The position numbers and the translations under genes are program-made. Below are positions 1 to 5,254 of a stretch of 8,185 bases of DNA, in pieces. The stretch's first letter is position 1. Every line of letters starts with the position of its first letter. Under the pieces are notes generated by a model. The model was not told the DNA's origin. It was given only the letters and a program-made list of their open reading frames with translations, and made no database searches. Source of the stretch: Prevotella sp. (GTDB lineage Bacteria; Bacteroidota; Bacteroidia; Bacteroidales; Bacteroidaceae); the NCBI GenBank assembly GCA_003483565.1, contig DMYZ01000049.1, forward strand, positions 1 through 8,185, written 5' to 3'.

Positions 1-412
1 AAGGTAAGTTCAGAGCCAATGCAGATACCGGCAGGGCTAGAGCTGGGAAAGTTACCGATAAACCATAGCGGGTCTTACGAAAGTGGCATCCGACAGCAGT
101 TATAGAAAAATACATGTGTCCATCTTTATCAAAGCAATATTTTTCAATAAAGTCCAGAGTACTTTTTGCTGCTTGCAGCAATTCCGGAATGGGCTCGATG
201 TTGTTGTATGCGAATGAACAGATAAAGGCAAAGCGTCCCTGAAACCAAACCGATTTCGTTGAGTCCATCAAGGAACCGTCGCGGTTTACACAGGTATAAA
301 CGCCTCCGTATGTTTTATCCCATCCGTGTCTCATCCAGAAAGGCATGATGTTTTTCGTAAGGTCTTCTTTGTAAGATTTTGCCCAAAATTCCAAGTACTT
401 TTTTTTATCCAT
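1..412 (-). CDS. N-acylglucosamine 2-epimerase (AGE) family protein, N-terminal part only
   Basis: The open frame starts at ATG 412-410 and stays open for 137 codons to the left edge; the family is usually about 390-420 residues, so roughly a third is present. AGE-family enzymes are cytoplasmic alpha/alpha barrels that epimerise at C2: GlcNAc/ManNAc, or glucose/mannose-type sugars and disaccharides. Visible family features are PFW (24-26), an aromatic/glycine turn DKTYGGVYTCVNRDG (32-46), VWFQGRFAF (55-63) with the conserved active-site-region Arg60, FDKDGHMYF (94-102) and RKTRY (112-116). There is no signal peptide, which fits a cytoplasmic enzyme. The start lies 5 bases after the stop of the hydrolase gene, suggesting translational coupling. 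GC is about 42% by my count, against about 35% in the neighbouring gene. Residues 107-137 fit the family poorly (see findings). The catalytic histidines expected later in the protein are outside the window, so substrate cannot be assigned; a ManNAc/GlcNAc epimerase (NanE-like) is one option. Confidence 0.85.
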   Translation of the reverse strand, partial: MDKKKYLEFWAKSYKEDLTKNIMPFWMRHGWDKTYGGVYTCVNRDGSLMDSTKSVWFQGRFAFICSFAYNNIEPIPELLQAAKSTLDFIEKYCFDKDGHMYFSITAVGCHFRKTRYGLSVTFPALALPVSALALNLP

Positions 413-417
413 TGCTA

Positions 418-1827
418 TTATTGTTTAATTGAGTTTAGGTATTTGTCAAATCCTTTTTTTAATGCATTCCAATAATTATATTTGCGTATGTATATCATAT
501 CGAAAATAAAATAACCATCAGAAGCATTAATACATGCGTCAATACTTTTTGTTACGGCAGAAGAATCACTCTCGTTTTCAAATCCCAAAGAATTGCTAAC
601 ATCTGGACCTCCGGCAAATTTAACATTTCCGCATAAGAGTTTTTTTGCTTGCTTACAAAAACCTTCCATCGTCCATTCTGTATTACCATATATCTTGTCT
701 GCATTAGCATATGCGCCAACTAACATAAAGTCTAGCTTATTGGCATATCCATATTTATGATAATCCTCATTTGCCCATATAGGATAAGAGGAATGAGTGT
801 CATAGGATGTACTTGCCCAATTGACTCCAACTTCATAGTAATTTGAATACCAAGCACCGACATAGACACCAATTTTTATCTTACTGTTAATACTGTGTAC
901 TCTATTTACAACTTTTCCTATAAAATCATAAATTACTTTTGCTCTGAAAGACAACCAATCTTGAAAATATATTGGTTGGATAATTGGCAAAGATGATGTC
1001 CCTGGTGCCATAATATCATTTGGAAAAGAAATGTTCTTTTTCCCTATATAGTCTAAGAATTTTTCTTTTGTTTCATTGGAAAAGTCTGCTTCAAGATTGT
1101 CAAATCGGCATCTATCGAGAAATATACCATCTATATTGTACTTACAAAGATCAGAGATAAGATTTAAAACGTAGATTTGAACATTATCATTACAAGGATT
1201 CAGAAATTTTGTTCCACAATAGTCTTCATTGGATGGGTCCGTGGACGTAAGATCGAGCTCATTGGTTAAACCTCTTTTTTTATTTAATGTTGAAATCCAG
1301 GACCTTTTATCCTTTTCTCGGAAAACTATGCCTTGTTCACCTAACCCATAAGGATATAAGTCTCCTCCAACGAAAGTGTTAAATGCGGCATCAACTTTAA
1401 GCCCTAATTTGTGCCCAATATCTATAAATGCCTGCAAATAGTCCCAGGTAGCCTTACGCGTATAAAATTTATAAGAGCCATTATCGTCCCAATAATCTAA
1501 TTTTGTTATTTGATCGGTATACGAAGTCTTATATAGTACATCTCCCATACTGGGACGTATGTCAACAACAATATTTGTAAAACCAGCATTTTTTGCCTTT
1601 TCCAGATCTTCTTGGATATTATCTTTACTATCTGCATAACGGGGGAAATTAGCGGCAGCATCTATCCATATAAAGCGTGGTTTAGCTATTTGTTCATTTT
1701 TAGTTGTATCTTTCCATTCCCATTTTGTTAATGAGTTTCCATTATCAGTAGTATTACATGCTGATAAGGCACTGCTAGTAACTGTTAGCACTAAGCAAAA
1801 AATATTTAATTTATTAGTTAATATCAT
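418..1827 (-). CDS. Putative glycoside hydrolase lipoprotein, GHL10/COG1649-like TIM barrel
   Basis: This is a 469-residue secreted lipoprotein, probably anchored in the outer membrane. Residues 1-24 form a signal peptide with a clear lipobox, L21-S22-A23-C24. The rest resembles the (beta/alpha)8 glycoside-hydrolase-like proteins (GHL10/COG1649), often annotated 'alpha amylase family protein' or 'family 10 glycosylhydrolase' in Bacteroides. Landmarks in barrel order are RFIWIDAAANFPR (51-63), NIVVDIRP (85-92) followed by GDVLYKTSY (95-103), the helix-strand FIDIGHKLGLKVDAAFNTF (134-152), FLNPCNDNVQIY (208-219), YNIDGIFLDRCRFDN (230-244, Asp233, Asp238, Arg239, Arg241), KIGVYVGAWYSNYYEVGVNW (318-337), LDFMLVGAYAN (365-375) and DGYFIFDMIY (437-446). 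By analogy with GHL10 proteins, Asp238 at the end of a barrel strand is a candidate active-site acid; this is inference. The start ATG at 1827 is preceded by a purine-rich AGGAAAAG. The protein appears complete, with no frameshift. It probably cleaves the glycan captured by the upstream SusC/SusD system; bond and substrate are unknown, and a non-catalytic role is not excluded. Confidence 0.85.
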   Translation of the reverse strand: MILTNKLNIFCLVLTVTSSALSACNTTDNGNSLTKWEWKDTTKNEQIAKPRFIWIDAAANFPRYADSKDNIQEDLEKAKNAGFTNIVVDIRPSMGDVLYKTSYTDQITKLDYWDDNGSYKFYTRKATWDYLQAFIDIGHKLGLKVDAAFNTFVGGDLYPYGLGEQGIVFREKDKRSWISTLNKKRGLTNELDLTSTDPSNEDYCGTKFLNPCNDNVQIYVLNLISDLCKYNIDGIFLDRCRFDNLEADFSNETKEKFLDYIGKKNISFPNDIMAPGTSSLPIIQPIYFQDWLSFRAKVIYDFIGKVVNRVHSINSKIKIGVYVGAWYSNYYEVGVNWASTSYDTHSSYPIWANEDYHKYGYANKLDFMLVGAYANADKIYGNTEWTMEGFCKQAKKLLCGNVKFAGGPDVSNSLGFENESDSSAVTKSIDACINASDGYFIFDMIYIRKYNYWNALKKGFDKYLNSIKQ

Positions 1828-1832
1828 AAGAT

Positions 1833-1840
1833 CTTTTCCT
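1833..1840 (-). promoter_or_regulatory. Ribosome binding site of the GHL10-like gene
   Basis: On the minus strand AGGAAAAG lies 5 bases upstream of the ATG at 1827-1825, in the 36-base gap that is the widest in the window. It supports the ATG that gives a standard lipoprotein signal peptide. Bacteroidota depend weakly on Shine-Dalgarno pairing, so its weight is modest. Confidence 0.45.
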
Positions 1841-1863
1841 AAATTATGCCATTAATCAATTTC

Positions 1864-3552
1864 CTATTTATCAATACAATCAACTTGTATTCCTCCAAAT
1901 GATAAATGAGTATTCGATGTATAAAATATGTACATGAAATAGCCATCGGAAGAAGATTTTATTAGGACATCACCAAAACGTCCATCACTCGCATATCCGA
2001 CAGTACCATAATCATCATCAACTTTAAAACTATACTTCAATGCACTACTTGTATCAATCGCTCCTGTAAGTGAGGAAATAGAAGATGCATCATATAAGAA
2101 CAAGTGTCCTGGTAGTCCCCAATCTGGCCAATAGCCCATTTCAAAGATGCTGAAATATTTTTTGTGGTTAAAATCTCTTGAGTCAATTGCTGCTGTATTA
2201 TATCCCCAACCATTACCATTGCTGTCGCCAGTTATTTGTTCAGTGGCATTGTTCCAATTATTTGAGTAATAAAGTGTACACTTACCACCTTGATAATAGT
2301 CAAAAAAACAACCATCAGATAGTTGCGAAGAGCAGGCTATAACTTTAGCATTATTATCCTGTCCGCCCCATGCCGAGATCCCACTGAAGGTTATGTTTTC
2401 AGGATTACCTATTTTCCCATCGGAGATTATCCAGCGTATGCAGTTTGTGGAATTATCGACGGTTGCAATAATAATGGCATTTTTATTTAAGTCACCTTGT
2501 ATATGAAGTCGTGACCCTAAGCCTACTCCCAAAGTGTTTTTGTATGAAATAAATAGTGTTGGTGTTTCCGAAACAGAACTGGTTTTATATATTTTCAGCA
2601 TAGAACCATTTGGAGCATAATTGCATATTAGCATATTTCCAGAATTGTCACTTGTTATAGCTCCTGTAGCATTTGCTGAGCCTAAATTTATTGTACCGAT
2701 CCTCGTCCCAGTAGCAATTTTAAAGTATTGAGGTGAAGATCCATTGCCTAAATTCAAAATAACATAATTCTCTATGCTTGCTAATGTGGGATGTATGTTA
2801 TTTGGATTTGTAACCCCTAAAGTTGTCATATCATTAGAGAAAAGTTTAGTTTCACTGCCATTACGATATCCATTTTGTAATTTGTTCGGTATTTGTTTCT
2901 TTACTGTGTATATTGCTGAATCTTTACCATTATCAGCAATAACTTTAAATTGAAATCCACTATTAAAATTATGTGTCTTTGATGGATCAGGGGAGATCGT
3001 TGCGTGGGGTGAGAGCGTAGCCTCAGCTGTCATTTCTGATAAGTCTGCAACAGATACAAGTGAGATAGTTTTGCTGTTCTCATCTATGACACCAGATAAA
3101 TCGCCAGGTGAAGCTATAAAAGATTTAATAGCGCATTCATTTGACTTTGTCATTTCCCCAGAAATGGTAATATCTTTTTGACTGCCTTCAGGATTGGTGA
3201 AAGTGAATTTATTCTTTTTTGTAAGGTCCAGCACTGTAATGGGAGGATCTATTTTGCAATTATTTTCAATTTTTGCGACTATTTTCATTGAATTCATATA
3301 TTTTGCTGTAGTACTATCACTTTCTTCTGGATAATACCAAGGTATAGGAATTACATAGTCTGTCATATTACTGTCTGTTATAGCATATTTAGCTACTTCT
3401 TTTCCCGAATAAGTTCCTGATGTAAAATATGCTGTAAGACTTGTAATGTTTGAATTTGTTGCCGTAGGATTAATAAATTCCATTTTAGCACAACTACTGG
3501 TTGCTAATAGTAATATTGATCCTAAAAATATATTAATATAATGTACTTTCAT
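1864..3552 (-). CDS. Surface glycan-binding-like lipoprotein, DUF5018 type
   Basis: A 562-residue lipoprotein using the ATG at 3552-3550. That start gives a compact signal peptide, MKVHYINIFLGSILLLATSSC, whose lipobox region (A17-T-S-S-C21) ends at Cys21. Two Ig-like beta-sandwich segments appear to follow. The first covers about 35-139; it ends in an FTFTNPEGSQKDITISGE stretch. The second covers about 140-220, with SGVIDENSKTISL (153-165), HATISPD (183-189) and FQFKVIADNGKDSAIYTV (200-217), the alternating pattern of DUF5018 repeats. The rest (about 225-562) is a beta-rich domain with propeller-like repeats: TSDNSGNMLICNY (300-312), IQGDLNKNAIIIA (351-363), and a conserved-looking end with FGDVLIKSSSDGYFMYIFY (526-544) and GGIQVDCIDK (553-562). 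Proteins of this type sit after susD in Bacteroides PULs and are taken to bind glycan at the cell surface, in the place of SusE/SusF or SGBP. No catalytic motif was recognised. The C-terminal domain is cysteine-rich for a surface lipoprotein. Binding specificity is unknown; the family call is from pattern memory. Confidence 0.8.
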   Translation of the reverse strand: MKVHYINIFLGSILLLATSSCAKMEFINPTATNSNITSLTAYFTSGTYSGKEVAKYAITDSNMTDYVIPIPWYYPEESDSTTAKYMNSMKIVAKIENNCKIDPPITVLDLTKKNKFTFTNPEGSQKDITISGEMTKSNECAIKSFIASPGDLSGVIDENSKTISLVSVADLSEMTAEATLSPHATISPDPSKTHNFNSGFQFKVIADNGKDSAIYTVKKQIPNKLQNGYRNGSETKLFSNDMTTLGVTNPNNIHPTLASIENYVILNLGNGSSPQYFKIATGTRIGTINLGSANATGAITSDNSGNMLICNYAPNGSMLKIYKTSSVSETPTLFISYKNTLGVGLGSRLHIQGDLNKNAIIIATVDNSTNCIRWIISDGKIGNPENITFSGISAWGGQDNNAKVIACSSQLSDGCFFDYYQGGKCTLYYSNNWNNATEQITGDSNGNGWGYNTAAIDSRDFNHKKYFSIFEMGYWPDWGLPGHLFLYDASSISSLTGAIDTSSALKYSFKVDDDYGTVGYASDGRFGDVLIKSSSDGYFMYIFYTSNTHLSFGGIQVDCIDK

Positions 3553-3557
3553 AATGG

Positions 3558-3561
3558 CCTT
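3558..3561 (-). promoter_or_regulatory. Ribosome binding site supporting the 3552 start of the DUF5018-type gene
   Basis: AAGG lies 5 bases before the ATG at 3552-3550, within an A/T-rich leader that follows the susD stop. Two other in-frame ATGs lie upstream, at 3585 and 3579, both overlapping the end of susD. They would add 11 or 9 residues before the signal peptide. The 3552 start gives the more typical signal peptide and a 23-base spacing like that between susC and susD. Confidence 0.4.
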
Positions 3562-3575
3562 AATTTTAAAATTTA

Positions 3576-5234
3576 TCATTTCCATTCAGAAAATTGACCA
3601 CCAATATTTTTATTGTTTTCAATTTCATCAAGAGGTATAGGAAATCTGTTCATTTTATTAGGATAATGTAAATCCTCGTTATCTACATTAACATAAGTGT
3701 AAGTAAATGTTCCATCAGAGTTTTTCTCAATTTTAAGACCATGGCGGCGTATGTCAGTAAAGGCTGTAGTGGAGAGTCCCCAACGGCGCATGTCCCAATA
3801 GTAAAGTCCTTCGAAAGCCAATTCGATTTTTCTTTCATGTCTCAAGGCTGCAAACAGATTATCACCACTGATGCCAGATAAATCTGGTAGATTAACACGT
3901 TCCCGTATTTTATTAATATACTTGATAGCTGAAGAATTATCACCAGATCTATAACAAGCTTCAGCATAGTTGAGATAAACTTCTGCTAATCTGAATGCTA
4001 TCCATGGTTGAGTACTTGCTTGCCCTTTAGAAAAATTATGTGTTTCATCGACAAGTTTCCTAAGATAGTATCCTGTTGTTGTTCGTCCTTCTGGAGTCGC
4101 ATCAGTTTCCCATGTACACCATCCGTCAATACCACCAATATAAGGTTCAATTGTACGTCCCTTCCAAGAAGATCCATTATATAAAATTGTTGCTGCAAAA
4201 CGAGGCTCTAATTTGTCATAAGGAGGAGTTTCTGTGGTACCTGAAGTCGTATGCCATTTACTCCAGTCAGCTTTCCCTCCTGTTGCTAATTCATATTCTT
4301 CAACCATGTCTTGAGTTGGTGTTGCAAATCCTCCTGAAGTAGAATTTCCATCTTCAGTCGCATCTCCTCCAGGGGCGTAATAGCTATCGAAAGAGTGAGA
4401 AACATTGTCTGGTGCATTGTAAGAATACTGGAATATATCTTCACTATTTCCACTCTTGAAAGCATCAGAATAATTGTCTGTTAGTTTATATCCCATGGAA
4501 AATATTTTCTCAGACGCCTCTTTTACTGCATTCCAGTTATTACAATATAGCATCGCTCTTGCCATTAAAGCATAGGCTGCTCCACTAGTTAAACGACCTG
4601 TTGGAGAAGTCGTTTTGGGCAAATTATCTCCAGCATATTTTAAATCTTCATAAATGAAATTCCATCCTTCTTCTTCTGTGTTTAAAGCTTTATTGGTTGA
4701 AATTTTAGATAGATCTTCATTGTAAAGAATAGCCTGATGATAACGTTTCATCAACTCAAAATAATAAAGACCTCGGAAAAAACGTAGTTCACCCTTCATT
4801 CTTGCAGTTGTTTCTTCATTGAAAGAACCGTATTTTTCTAAATCAGAAAGAGCCTCATTTACTCTTCGAATTAATGTGTATGTAGTGTTCCAAACGCCAA
4901 AGTATGCATCAACATAAGTTGAAGTTAATACTGATCCACCGTAAGATATTTCATTTGGAATATACATTAGCGCATTGTATGTCATGCTGCTATATTTTAA
5001 TTCATCTGTTAGTCCTTCTGTCATTCCAGCTAAACATTCATAGGTGTTATAACTTCCTATGTCCGCAAGTGAACTATAAAAATAGTTTATAGCTAAGTTT
5101 GCATTATCCTCAGTGCTCCATACCAATTTGTCTGAAGTCTTGTCGGTTGGATTTAAGTCTAAATATCCATTGCAGGATGTTATTATTCCTAATAAAGTTA
5201 TAGTTAAAATTCTGATTATATATTTTGTTTTCAT
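3576..5234 (-). CDS. SusD/RagB-like outer-membrane nutrient-binding lipoprotein
   Basis: A complete 552-residue protein, the normal length for the family. The signal peptide ends at lipobox I18-T-S-C21, followed by NGYLDLNP (22-29), the usual SusD mature start. The N-terminal SusD-like half contains the TPR-type helices MKGELRFFRGLYYFEL (146-161) and RLTSGAAYALMARAMLY (214-230). The C-terminal RagB/SusD half contains RLAEVYLNYAEACYRSG (415-431), INKIRERVNLP (440-450), LRHERKIELAFEG (464-476) with YYWDMRRW (478-485), and closes with FPIPLDEI (531-538). SusD proteins form the hinged lid over the SusC barrel and hold the glycan at the cell surface. The ATG at 5234 is 20 bases after the susC stop, so the pair is co-transcribed and probably translated in concert. 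There is no strong Shine-Dalgarno site, only A-rich sequence. The ligand cannot be read from sequence. The susD stop TGA overlaps an alternative ATG of the next gene. Confidence 0.97.
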   Translation of the reverse strand: MKTKYIIRILTITLLGIITSCNGYLDLNPTDKTSDKLVWSTEDNANLAINYFYSSLADIGSYNTYECLAGMTEGLTDELKYSSMTYNALMYIPNEISYGGSVLTSTYVDAYFGVWNTTYTLIRRVNEALSDLEKYGSFNEETTARMKGELRFFRGLYYFELMKRYHQAILYNEDLSKISTNKALNTEEEGWNFIYEDLKYAGDNLPKTTSPTGRLTSGAAYALMARAMLYCNNWNAVKEASEKIFSMGYKLTDNYSDAFKSGNSEDIFQYSYNAPDNVSHSFDSYYAPGGDATEDGNSTSGGFATPTQDMVEEYELATGGKADWSKWHTTSGTTETPPYDKLEPRFAATILYNGSSWKGRTIEPYIGGIDGWCTWETDATPEGRTTTGYYLRKLVDETHNFSKGQASTQPWIAFRLAEVYLNYAEACYRSGDNSSAIKYINKIRERVNLPDLSGISGDNLFAALRHERKIELAFEGLYYWDMRRWGLSTTAFTDIRRHGLKIEKNSDGTFTYTYVNVDNEDLHYPNKMNRFPIPLDEIENNKNIGGQFSEWK

Positions 5235-5254
5235 AGGTCTTCTATTTTAAAGGG

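Noticed and set aside
399..406. Run of eight A (minus strand) just after the epimerase start codon, as a possible slippage or phase-variation site
   Set aside because: The frame is intact and the run simply encodes consecutive lysine codons; such runs are common at Bacteroides gene starts. No further evidence of switching.
1828..1863. Possible promoter or terminator in the widest intergenic gap
   Set aside because: The 36 bases show no inverted repeat with a T-run and no convincing Bacteroides -33/-7 promoter pair; only a ribosome site is supported.
2037..2219. Minus-strand open frame of 60 codons
   Set aside because: It lies inside the DUF5018-type gene in another frame, with low-complexity composition.
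3998..4342. Open frames on both strands inside the susD-like gene
   Set aside because: Both lie wholly within a well-supported family protein in other frames, have no recognisable domain, and their translations look like shadow sequence.
4904..5092. Plus-strand open frame of 62 codons
   Set aside because: It is antisense to the N-terminal half of the susD-like gene and shows no family resemblance.
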